Positions 1 to 4,772 of a DNA stretch of 64,000 nt are shown here, one piece after another. The position numbers and the translations under genes are program-made. Below the pieces are notes generated by a model, which was not told the origin of the DNA, made no database searches, and saw only the letters and a list, made by a program, of their open reading frames with translations. Origin of the DNA: a virus; IMG/VR virus record IMGVR_UViG_3300031963_000066, positions 1-64,000 of that record, one strand, 5' to 3'. Position 1 is the stretch's first letter; the number at the start of each line of letters is the position of its first letter.

Positions 1-38
1 ATGCGTCCATACACGATACCTTGATAACACTAAACAAA

Positions 39-113
39 TGGTACACCTAAGGAGAATCGAACTCCTCTTTCCGCCTTGAAAGGGCAGCGTCCTAACCGAT
101 AGACGATAGGTGC
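39..113 (-). tRNA. tRNA-Glu (UUC)
   Basis: Minus-strand cloverleaf with acceptor GCACCTA/TAGGTGT, anticodon stem CTGCC/GGCGG, loop CTTTCAA giving anticodon TTC, T-arm AGGAG-TTCGATT-CTCCT, discriminator A and an encoded CCA (39-41). It lies just downstream of its own promoter (167-194) and boxA-like leader (125-141), so it may head a further tRNA unit beyond the window edge. Confidence 0.95.
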
Positions 114-124
114 ATTAACTACAA

Positions 125-141
125 CAAATTTTTAAAGAACA
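125..141 (-). promoter_or_regulatory. boxA-like antitermination element in tRNA leader
   Basis: The minus strand reads TGTTCTTTAAAAATTTG between promoter and tRNA-Glu. It differs at three positions from the E. coli rrn leader boxA (TGCTCTTTAACAATTTA), the NusB/S10 loading site. The same 17 bases recur exactly at 1625-1641 before tRNA-Gln. Function is inferred from motif and position. Confidence 0.6.
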
Positions 142-166
142 TGTTGATTTCTCAACTCATGCATGT

Positions 167-194
167 AGTATAACACAACCAGAGGTTTTGTCAA
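167..194 (-). promoter_or_regulatory. sigma70-type promoter for tRNA-Glu
   Basis: The minus strand has TTGACA (189-194), a 16-base spacer and TATACT (167-172). Transcription should start near 160 and run through the boxA-like element into tRNA-Glu. Confidence 0.8.
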
Positions 195-232
195 CATCTA
201 TTTGCAAGTTGTTGTAAACATACAACACTGTC

Positions 233-300
233 ATAAAGGTCGTAAAAACAACCTTTATAAACAAAAACCAGTCATAAAGGTCTTAAAAACAACCTTTATG
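233..300. repeat. Two tandem copies of a small stem-loop
   Basis: ATAAAGGT-N10-ACCTTTAT at 233-258 is followed by CATAAAGGT-N10-ACCTTTATG at 273-300. The two loops share TAAAAACA. They sit between tRNA-Cys and the next tRNA promoter. They could be RNA-processing sites or weak terminators, but neither has a long U-run. Nothing else is seen in 195-305. Confidence 0.6.
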
Positions 301-305
301 GAAAA

Positions 306-381
306 TGGAGTAGGTGACAGGAATCGAACCTGCATAAAACAGATTTGCAATCTGCTCCCTAGCCTTTCGGGTCACACCTAC
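306..381 (-). tRNA. tRNA-Cys (GCA)
   Basis: Acceptor GTAGGTG pairs perfectly with CACCTAC. The discriminator is T and CCA is encoded (306-308). The anticodon arm is GCAGA-TTGCAAA-TCTGT, giving GCA. The T-loop is TTCGATT. It is the last tRNA before the 195-305 spacer in the transcript coming from tRNA-Gln. Confidence 0.95.
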
Positions 382-387
382 AAAATT

Positions 388-479
388 TGGTACCAGCGTA
401 GGGAATCGAACCCTATCAAGAACGCTAATCTGGCGCTAAAAGGTGTATAAGACCTCTCTGACTACCAAGTCTCGCTGGC
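388..479 (-). tRNA. Type II tRNA of uncertain isotype (apparent anticodon UAU)
   Basis: The acceptor GCCAGCG/CGCTGGT, discriminator A, encoded CCA and T-arm TAGGG-TTCGATT-CCCTA are sound. The anticodon arm GAGGT-CTTATAC-ACCTT has T33 and A37 and reads TAT. It is followed by a very long variable region containing the hairpin AGCGC/GCGTT. The D region is short. A long variable arm is normal for Leu, Ser or bacterial Tyr, not for the Ile that TAT would imply, so the isotype is left open. It may be a degenerating tRNA-Leu. Confidence 0.65.
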
Positions 480-480
480 A

Positions 481-569
481 TGGAGGTGAGCATCGGTCTC
501 GATCCGAATCCGCTTAACGCAAACGAACTGCTTAGCAGGCAGTCTTAGGTCCCACCTAATTTACTCACC
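481..569 (-). tRNA. tRNA-Ser (GCU)
   Basis: Acceptor GGTGAGT pairs with GCTCACC over 7 bp including one G-T. The D-arm is TTA-GGTGGGACC-TAA and the anticodon arm ACTGC-CTGCTAA-GCAGT gives GCT. It has a long variable arm, discriminator T and encoded CCA (481-483). The 5' 25 bases are also the last codons and stop of the GIY-YIG gene at 545-1225, so mature tRNA and endonuclease mRNA compete for the same RNA. Confidence 0.9.
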
Positions 570-1225
570 ATAACTCTACCTTTGCGCCAACCTTTTGGTA
601 TCGCATCGGTTTTTTTAATTTTTACATTTTCAATTTCATTTGTTATCCACATAGAACCGTATTGAGAATTTTTTTCGCCGTCATGTTTTCCTAAAGCTGA
701 TAATCTCATTTGTTCTTTAGTTTTTTGACTATGTTTTCTACCGGGCCATATTTTGGATAATCTATTCACTACATTTTTTTTATATTCTTCATCAGTCTTA
801 AATTTATTTTTAACACCTTCACTCATTTTGGTTCTAATTTTTTTATCATAATTCTCATCTTCTAACATTTTTTTATTTCTAGTTATAACCATCATAGACA
901 TGTGTGTTTTTGAGTGTGATGGATTATCTTTCCAATTGTTTAAATAATCAAATCCACCAAGTCCACCAATTTTAAGATTATAAGTATTTTCTGTTGTTAA
1001 AAAATCTTCATTAACTAATTCAGCTTCTTTTGCATACATTGGTTCAGGACTATCATATACAAACAATATATCTTTGGCAAAATTTTCAATACCATATTTC
1101 TCTTGTGCTCGCATTAAATATTTTCCTGAACCCATGTAATTGTCGTTCAAATTTTTGGTCTTATGTGTTCCAATATAAATTTTGCCATCAATTTGATTTG
1201 TTATCTTATAAACAGTAAAAAACAT
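545..1225 (-). CDS. GIY-YIG homing endonuclease
   Basis: A 226-residue free-standing endonuclease of the SegA/I-TevI type. The GIY-YIG core is at the N-terminus (VYKITN at about 5-10 and KIYIGTH at about 15-21), followed by a Lys-rich DNA-binding region. These enzymes nick or cut at a target and copy their own gene into it. An AAAGGAG ribosome site precedes the ATG, and a 6-bp hairpin lies at 1260-1276 further upstream. It sits inside the tRNA operon between Ser(UGA) and Ser(GCU). Its last codons and TAA stop lie within tRNA-Ser(GCU), so insertion probably used the tRNA end as a landing site. Coding is very AT-rich compared with the neighbours, consistent with horizontal entry. Confidence 0.9.
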   Translation of the reverse strand: MFFTVYKITNQIDGKIYIGTHKTKNLNDNYMGSGKYLMRAQEKYGIENFAKDILFVYDSPEPMYAKEAELVNEDFLTTENTYNLKIGGLGGFDYLNNWKDNPSHSKTHMSMMVITRNKKMLEDENYDKKIRTKMSEGVKNKFKTDEEYKKNVVNRLSKIWPGRKHSQKTKEQMRLSALGKHDGEKNSQYGSMWITNEIENVKIKKTDAIPKGWRKGRVMVSKLGGT

Positions 1226-1281
1226 TTTTAATCTCCTTTTACTTTATATATAAGAGTTCGAGTTTCGACAAAACTCAAGGG

Positions 1282-1368
1282 TGGAAGCGGTGAGATTCGA
1301 ACTCACGGACCATTTCTGATCGGCAGTTTTCAAGACTGCTGCAATAAACCGGACTCTGCCACACTTCC
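1282..1368 (-). tRNA. tRNA-Ser (UGA)
   Basis: Acceptor GGAAGTG/CGCTTCC, anticodon arm GCAGT-CTTGAAA-ACTGC giving TGA, and a serine-type variable arm closed by a GAAA loop. The discriminator is A. No CCA is encoded (CCC follows), unlike most tRNAs in this cluster, so host CCA addition is needed. Confidence 0.95.
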
Positions 1369-1539
1369 ATTAATTGTTGATACATTATCCTTCACTCACT
1401 CACGGTGTCACCGTAACCAGCGGAAGTTAATAACCTGCTCATGCGTTACTAATAATGTACCATATTGAAACACACTTCGGATACTGTACTAAACAGAAAC
1501 TAACCGCCACGGCCTATGCCGCTGAAATGCATTTCAATA
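1369..1539. other. Spacer inside tRNA operon, no gene recognised
   Basis: This 171-base stretch separates tRNA-Gln from tRNA-Ser(UGA). It has no T-arm signature on either strand and only very short open frames. It contains short inverted segments (GGTGTCACC near 1405; ATATTGAAA near 1460 against TTTCAATAT at 1532-1540) and may hold a decayed tRNA. Confidence 0.4.
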
Positions 1540-1613
1540 TGGCACCCGAAATAAGAATCGAACTTATACTAACAGAGTCAAAGTCTGCTGTGCTGCCACT
1601 ACACCATTCGGGA
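1540..1613 (-). tRNA. tRNA-Gln (UUG)
   Basis: Acceptor TCCCGAA/TTCGGGT, discriminator G, encoded CCA (1540-1542). The anticodon arm GCAGA-CTTTGAC-TCTGT gives TTG. The T-arm is ATAAG-TTCGATT-CTTAT. It is first in the transcript from the 1649-1676 promoter and follows the boxA-like element. Confidence 0.95.
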
Positions 1614-1624
1614 ATAAACTACAA

Positions 1625-1641
1625 CAAATTTTTAAAGAACA
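1625..1641 (-). promoter_or_regulatory. boxA-like element, second copy
   Basis: Exact copy of the 17 bases at 125-141, again between a promoter and the first tRNA. The conserved block extends several bases on the tRNA side (a GTAGTT tract). Confidence 0.6.
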
Positions 1642-1648
1642 AGTGTGT

Positions 1649-1676
1649 ATTGTAACAGAACCAAAGGTCCTGGCAA
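1649..1676 (-). promoter_or_regulatory. sigma70-type promoter for the tRNA operon
   Basis: The minus strand has TTGCCA (1671-1676), a 16-base spacer and TACAAT (1649-1654). Geometry is the same as the promoter at 167-194. The start site would be near 1642, immediately before boxA. Confidence 0.75.
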
Positions 1677-1703
1677 CTACACTGTTGTATTGAAACAACA
1701 AAC

Positions 1704-1733
1704 AAAAAACCCTAGATTTTTTAGGTCTAGGGT
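1704..1733 (-). terminator. Rho-independent terminator
   Basis: Minus-strand stem ACCCTAGA/TCTAGGGT (1726-1733 and 1709-1716) with a 9-base loop, then TTTTTTG. It ends the transcript coming from the 1912-1940 promoter and/or the SprT gene, and insulates the tRNA operon. Confidence 0.9.
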
Positions 1734-1766
1734 CTTGTGTTTGGAGTCTTTTTTAGAACTTCTGTT

Positions 1767-1880
1767 TTAACTCTCCATCTTCACACAAAACCCGGTTGTA
1801 ATTGCCCATGAGCTATCGGCGCAATTAACTGTGCGATACTCTGGTTGCAACATAAAGGGCTTATGGGATATGAGAGACAC
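1767..1880 (-). CDS. Possible 37-residue peptide or small-RNA region
   Basis: A GTG-started frame of 38 codons runs from 1880 to a TAA at 1767, with an internal ATG at 1853 that would give 28 residues. Key residues include two Cys and two Trp-rich aromatic patches but no known family. No clear Shine-Dalgarno sequence precedes either start. It is the only open frame between a strong promoter (1912-1940) and a strong terminator (1704-1733), so the unit makes either this micro-protein or a non-coding RNA of about 200 nt. Apart from this unit, nothing else is recognised in 1734-1961. Confidence 0.35.
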   Translation of the reverse strand: MSLISHKPFMLQPEYRTVNCADSSWAITTGFCVKMES

Positions 1881-1911
1881 TTTTTTCTTTCTAAAAATTA
1901 AATATGTTTGT

Positions 1912-1940
1912 ATTATATAGTAAACTTTAAGCCGTGGCAA
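1912..1940 (-). promoter_or_regulatory. sigma70-type promoter
   Basis: The minus strand has TTGCCA (1935-1940), a 17-base spacer and TATAAT (1912-1917). It lies just after the SprT-like gene stop. The start site is near 1905 and the transcript would end at 1704. Confidence 0.75.
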
Positions 1941-1961
1941 GCGGTTTTTTAAAAATATTTT

Positions 1962-2471
1962 TTATATTTTTTTCCATGCTATGGGTGTATGTTTTATTGG
2001 GTCTGTTGGATTTTTGAAATCGTTAAAGATTTCCCATAAATTTTCAGATATGGCAAACTTTGTTAGTAGTCCAGTCTCACGGCCATAGGCATCTATTTCC
2101 CATGGTTGAACCCAATAGTCCACTTTGTCTGAGTTGATTTTTTTACCACGCCACTTGGACAATTGGTCATTCGTTTCATCCTGAATATATTGTTTGACAT
2201 GAACCATTTCATGGGCCAATGTTTCCAGTATTCTTCTGGAACCAATATGCGGATGAATTTCTATTAGAAATTTTCTTGGTTGTTTTCTTGTGTTGTATTC
2301 CTCAACACTTGCAAAACCATATTCTTTTATGTTTTCGTCAAATTTAATTTCCACGGAACAGTTGTTCCGTATTCTGGAGTTTGGTACGAGCTCTTTGGAA
2401 TAGAATAATGCGGCTCTTTCCACGAAAGGCTTAAAGTCTTTGTCTGGACAATTGACTACCTTAACAAGCAT
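1962..2471 (-). CDS. SprT-like zinc metallopeptidase domain protein
   Basis: A 169-residue protein with a metallopeptidase motif HEMVH (His87, Glu88, His91) inside an amphipathic helix, as in SprT-like/minimal gluzincins. The third zinc ligand is not certain; Trp- and His-rich segments follow. A protease or DNA-protein crosslink role is possible but not shown. The ATG at 2471 is chosen because AAAGGAG precedes it by five bases. The start codon is buried in a 10-bp inverted repeat (2466-2504), suggesting translational control. The gene follows dCMP deaminase. Confidence 0.75.
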   Translation of the reverse strand: MLVKVVNCPDKDFKPFVERAALFYSKELVPNSRIRNNCSVEIKFDENIKEYGFASVEEYNTRKQPRKFLIEIHPHIGSRRILETLAHEMVHVKQYIQDETNDQLSKWRGKKINSDKVDYWVQPWEIDAYGRETGLLTKFAISENLWEIFNDFKNPTDPIKHTPIAWKKI

Positions 2472-2511
2472 GGGAACTCCTTTGGACGATAATGTCCCAT
2501 GCTTATTTAGA
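2466..2511 (-). promoter_or_regulatory. Start-codon hairpin with overlapping late box (SprT switch)
   Basis: Arms AAGCATGGGA (2495-2504) and TCCCATGCTT (2466-2475) are a perfect 10-bp inverted repeat. The right arm holds the ATG and the 19-base loop holds the AAAGGAG ribosome site. TCTAAATA (2504-2511) matches the T4-type late box at 7 of 8 positions. Its start would be near 2498, inside the left arm. Late RNA would thus lack most of the left arm. Confidence 0.65.
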
Positions 2512-2514
2512 GTT

Positions 2515-3042
2515 TCACATCTTTTCCACTTTTTCCACTTTCACTCCTGCTTTTTCCAAGAATTGTAAGCCATCTTGGATACGATAACTATTGCGATAAT
2601 AAACACTACTGATACCAGATTGGTAAACAAGCTTGGCACAGTCCAAACAAGGTGCATGAGTAACAAAGAGGTGAGCACCAAGGCCAGATTCATTTGATCT
2701 TGCCAGCTTAGCGATTGCATTAGTTTCCGCATGTAATACCTCTGGTTTGGTTGTTAGTTTATAACGAAGCCATGGAAGGTCTTCAGTTTTTGGTAACTGT
2801 TGTTCACTCCATGGCCACTGTTCTTCAATTTCTTGAGGGGACAACCAACCACCCGCCGTTTGGTCCATATATTCTTTATCTTCACAGTTGTTATCCCAAC
2901 CTGATGGCATACCATTGTAACCAATAGATATAATTCTATCATCTTTGACTACAATGGCACCAACATGAAGTCTACGAGCCGTTGACAATCCTGCGAATGT
3001 CTCAGCCACTTTCATATACGCATCAATAAATTTTTGTTTCAT
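2515..3042 (-). CDS. cd: dCMP deaminase
   Basis: A 175-residue deoxycytidylate deaminase that converts dCMP to dUMP for dTTP supply. The zinc motif is complete: HAE at 104-106 and PCLDC at 131-135 (Cys132, Cys135). The insert between strand 2 and HAE (residues about 50-100) is typical of the T4/ComEB dCMP deaminases. The ATG at 3042 lies 15 bases after the tRNA at 3057-3131, so mRNA and tRNA are probably co-transcribed and separated by tRNA 5'/3' processing. It belongs to the nucleotide metabolism set with the dNMP kinase at 7205-7858. Confidence 0.95.
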   Translation of the reverse strand: MKQKFIDAYMKVAETFAGLSTARRLHVGAIVVKDDRIISIGYNGMPSGWDNNCEDKEYMDQTAGGWLSPQEIEEQWPWSEQQLPKTEDLPWLRYKLTTKPEVLHAETNAIAKLARSNESGLGAHLFVTHAPCLDCAKLVYQSGISSVYYRNSYRIQDGLQFLEKAGVKVEKVEKM

Positions 3043-3056
3043 ACATCACTTTCAAT

Positions 3057-3131
3057 TGGTGCCCGCAGATGGGATCGAACCACCACTCAAGGGATTATGA
3101 GTCCCCTGCTTTACCATTAAGCTATACGGGC
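3057..3131 (-). tRNA. tRNA with CAU anticodon (elongator Met or Ile2)
   Basis: Acceptor GCCCGTA/TGCGGGC, discriminator A, encoded CCA (3057-3059), anticodon arm GGGGA-CTCATAA-TCCCT giving CAT, T-loop TTCGATC. The first acceptor pair is normal, so it is not an initiator. Sequence alone does not decide between Met and lysidine-modified Ile2. It is isolated from the main cluster and sits between a 64-residue gene and cd. Confidence 0.92.
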
Positions 3132-3132
3132 G

Positions 3133-3327
3133 TTATTTGACATATTCCAAAGAATCTTTACGCATCCACTTTAACATGCGGCCTCTAGGAATTGGTATCT
3201 GTTCCGCCACAGGCAGAAACAATACACCATCAATCTCTTTGGGATCCCAATCAGATTGAGTAAAATAGATTTCACTTGGGTTCAAGCGATTGCGTAATTT
3301 GCGAATGGAAGTTTTAACAGTTTTCAT
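3133..3327 (-). CDS. Small basic protein of unknown function
   Basis: A 64-residue protein starting MKTVKTSIRKLRNRLNPSE, with a basic N-terminal helix and a C-terminal segment rich in Arg, Lys and Trp. An upstream in-frame TTG is less likely than the ATG at 3327. The promoter at 3337-3365 would start RNA near 3330, making the mRNA nearly leaderless at this ATG. Its stop adjoins the tRNA at 3057-3131. No family is recognised; nucleic-acid binding is a guess from charge. Confidence 0.6.
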   Translation of the reverse strand: MKTVKTSIRKLRNRLNPSEIYFTQSDWDPKEIDGVLFLPVAEQIPIPRGRMLKWMRKDSLEYVK

Positions 3328-3336
3328 AATGACACC

Positions 3337-3365
3337 ATTATACAACAAAAAAAGGGGTCAGTCAA
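3337..3365 (-). promoter_or_regulatory. Consensus promoter overlapping a terminator
   Basis: TTGACT (3360-3365), a 17-base spacer and TATAAT (3337-3342) on the minus strand. The -35 hexamer is exactly the six-base loop of the terminator at 3347-3373, and its U-tract lies in the spacer. One 37-base segment therefore ends the hsp20 transcript and starts the next. Confidence 0.8.
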
Positions 3366-3373
3366 GACCCCTT
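3347..3373 (-). terminator. Rho-independent terminator after the hsp20 unit
   Basis: Minus-strand stem AAGGGGTC/GACCCCTT with loop TTGACT, followed by TTTTTTT. It ends the hsp20 plus small-ORF transcript. Confidence 0.9.
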
Positions 3374-3377
3374 ACGG

Positions 3378-3467
3378 TTATCTACCTTTTAAGGTACGGT
3401 CCGTTCTGTGTTTTTTGATAGCCTCTATGGCTTCTAAGATGCTTGAAAGAAGTCTTTTAAACATCAT
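3378..3467 (-). CDS. 29-residue basic peptide coupled to hsp20
   Basis: A small frame beginning MMFKRLLSSILEAIEAIKK and ending in an Arg/Lys-rich tail before TAA at 3378. Its tandem ATGATG overlaps the hsp20 TGA stop, the usual arrangement for translational coupling, and it ends five bases before the terminator stem. The N-terminal half is an amphipathic helix. No family recognised. Real expression is supported by the tight packing between stop and terminator. Confidence 0.55.
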   Translation of the reverse strand: MMFKRLLSSILEAIEAIKKHRTDRTLKGR

Positions 3468-3904
3468 TCATCCTTAGATTGAATAGAGATTTTTTTGATG
3501 GCATCTTGTGCCTTGACCATATTCTCCAACCACACTTTAAGCATACCATTAACCAATTCAGCATTCTTAATTTCGATGGTATCTTTTAGTGTGAAGGTGC
3601 GTTCAAATGCACGATTGGCAATACCTTTGTAGATATAGTCTTGGCTTTCGTCCTCTTTAGAGGAACCTTTGATGGCCAACTTATTGCCGTCCATAGTAAT
3701 TTCAATATCAGACTTTGCAAATCCAGCAACAGCCATTTCAATGACATACTTGTTGTCTTTGACTTGTTTGATATTGTATGGGGGATAAGATGGTACAGAT
3801 TTCGCAATATCTTTGGTTGCGGCTTGCAACATATCGGTAATCTGGTCTAGACCAATCATGTTTGGGTACAGTTGGTCAAATTTTGGAAACAGTAATCCTG
3901 TCAT
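3464..3904 (-). CDS. hsp20: Small heat-shock protein, IbpA/Hsp20 family
   Basis: A 146-residue ATP-independent holdase chaperone of the alpha-crystallin fold. The core runs from YPPYNI (about 41-46) to the C-terminus, with the IbpA-type signature GIANRAFERTFTL in the second half of the domain. The start MTGLLFPKF at 3904 is chosen because AAGGAG precedes it; an upstream TTG is ignored. Hsp20 genes are common in exo-T-even phages and are thought to aid virion protein folding. It has a dual promoter (sigma70 plus late box, 3964-3992) and a hairpin in its leader, and shares a transcript with the peptide at 3378-3467. Confidence 0.93.
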   Translation of the reverse strand: MTGLLFPKFDQLYPNMIGLDQITDMLQAATKDIAKSVPSYPPYNIKQVKDNKYVIEMAVAGFAKSDIEITMDGNKLAIKGSSKEDESQDYIYKGIANRAFERTFTLKDTIEIKNAELVNGMLKVWLENMVKAQDAIKKISIQSKDE

Positions 3905-3929
3905 AGTTTTCTCCTTAAAAAGCAAGATT

Positions 3930-3958
3930 AAAAAATTGCCGCCTCAAAGAGCACGGCA
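3930..3958 (-). terminator. Terminator-like hairpin in the hsp20 leader
   Basis: The minus strand has TGCCG/CGGCA with an inner CTC-TTT-GAG helix, then AA and TTTTTT. It follows regA, so it can end that operon. It also lies downstream of the hsp20 promoter, so it could attenuate hsp20. The sigma70 start site (near 3957) falls on the first stem bases. Confidence 0.6.
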
Positions 3959-3963
3959 CCATT

Positions 3964-3992
3964 ATTATACTATTATTTATACTGTTTGTCAA
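3964..3992 (-). promoter_or_regulatory. Composite sigma70 / late promoter of hsp20
   Basis: TTGACA (3987-3992), a 17-base spacer and TATAAT (3964-3969), with a perfect late box TATAAATA (3974-3981) inside the spacer. The regA stop TGA is part of TTGACA. This suggests expression both early by host sigma and late by the phage gp55 sigma. Confidence 0.8.
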
Positions 3993-4396
3993 GCAGGTTG
4001 TGGTTTTTTACCAATATTGTATTTCGGTGTTAACTGCCACTCATTCTTCTCTTTGTGAGACAGAATCTTTACCTGTGAAAGAAAAATAGGTGCGGGCACC
4101 TCAGTTTGCTTTTTGTTGACAATCTTTACTAGACCCCAATCTTCCAATAGGTTTACGATTGCATTCCTACGGGACAGGTCATTTTCGGTAATGTCGGTTG
4201 GTTTACCGTCAAGGGCAAACAATTCTTTGAAATGTACCACATAGTACTGACCACGTTTGTGGAGTATGTGGCAAGATTGATATAGTGTCTTGTCCTTCTT
4301 AGACGCAACACCAATCCGTGTCAATGTTTCACGAACTTTTAAAAAATCATCTTTTTCATCCAAGGTCACTTCAACTAGGTCTTTAATGTCTATCAT
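3989..4396 (-). CDS. regA: RegA translational repressor
   Basis: A 135-residue homologue of T4 RegA (122 residues), which binds start regions of early mRNAs and blocks ribosomes. Highly similar blocks include DFLKVRETLTRIG (about 17-29), LYQSCHIL (about 38-45), YYVVHFKELF and a C-terminal EWQLTPKYNIG. It begins 14 bases inside the end of gene 62, with a GGAG in that gene as ribosome site. The order regA-62-44-45 is that of T4. The C-terminus is slightly longer than in T4. Confidence 0.95.
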   Translation of the reverse strand: MIDIKDLVEVTLDEKDDFLKVRETLTRIGVASKKDKTLYQSCHILHKRGQYYVVHFKELFALDGKPTDITENDLSRRNAIVNLLEDWGLVKIVNKKQTEVPAPIFLSQVKILSHKEKNEWQLTPKYNIGKKPQPA

Positions 4397-4772
4397 TATT
4401 CTTCACTCCGCCTGTATCTATTTTTGTTTTTATATCAGCGATTTGTTCATCAGTAAGGATACGGAGGGCTTCTTTAGCCTTGGCGTTTGAATATCCAAAA
4501 TAGATTTTCACACACTCAATATCCTTATCAGAATCGGCTTTTTGCCACGGAACAAACTTCCGTTTCATGGGCCTGATGCTATTTAGAAGATACTGGTATT
4601 GCATGTCTTTGTCAATACCTGACCACATGTTGATTTCGTTAACAAATAACACGCAATCCAGGTGATTAGACAAAGACCTGTTGATTAGAAAGGGTGCATA
4701 ATCCTTGAAATCTAGGTCACCTTCCGGTGTCTTCTTTCTTAGGATGAAATCGGCATAGTCGAACGGACTCAT
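4383..4772 (-). CDS. 62: Clamp loader small subunit gp62
   Basis: A 129-residue protein matching the exo-T-even form of gp62, recognisable by YAPFLINRSLSNHLDCVLFVNEIN (shown in part as PFLINRSLS) and the segment LLNSIRPMKRKFVPW. It is shorter than T4 gp62 (187 residues), as in cyanophages. One gp62 with four gp44 subunits loads the gp45 clamp on primer ends. The ATG overlaps the gene 44 stop as ATGA, which fits translational coupling of the two subunits. Confidence 0.9.
   Translation of the reverse strand: MSPFDYADFILRKKTPEGDLDFKDYAPFLINRSLSNHLDCVLFVNEINMWSGIDKDMQYQYLLNSIRPMKRKFVPWQKADSDKDIECVKIYFGYSNAKAKEALRILTDEQIADIKTKIDTGGVKNNDRH

Noticed and set aside
388-479. Alternative fold of the type II tRNA as tRNA-Ile (GAU)
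   Set aside because: It would need the loop CAGATTA with A at position 33 and an insert of about 17 bases in the D region; the fold with T33 and a long variable arm is better.
545-557. tRNA-Ser(GCU) lacking a D-arm, like mitochondrial tRNA-Ser
   Set aside because: Extending the 5' end to 569 gives a full 7-bp acceptor and a normal D-arm; the short version was a misreading.
1369-1539. An additional tRNA in the gap between Gln and Ser(UGA)
   Set aside because: No T-loop signature, acceptor pairing or anticodon arm can be assembled on either strand.
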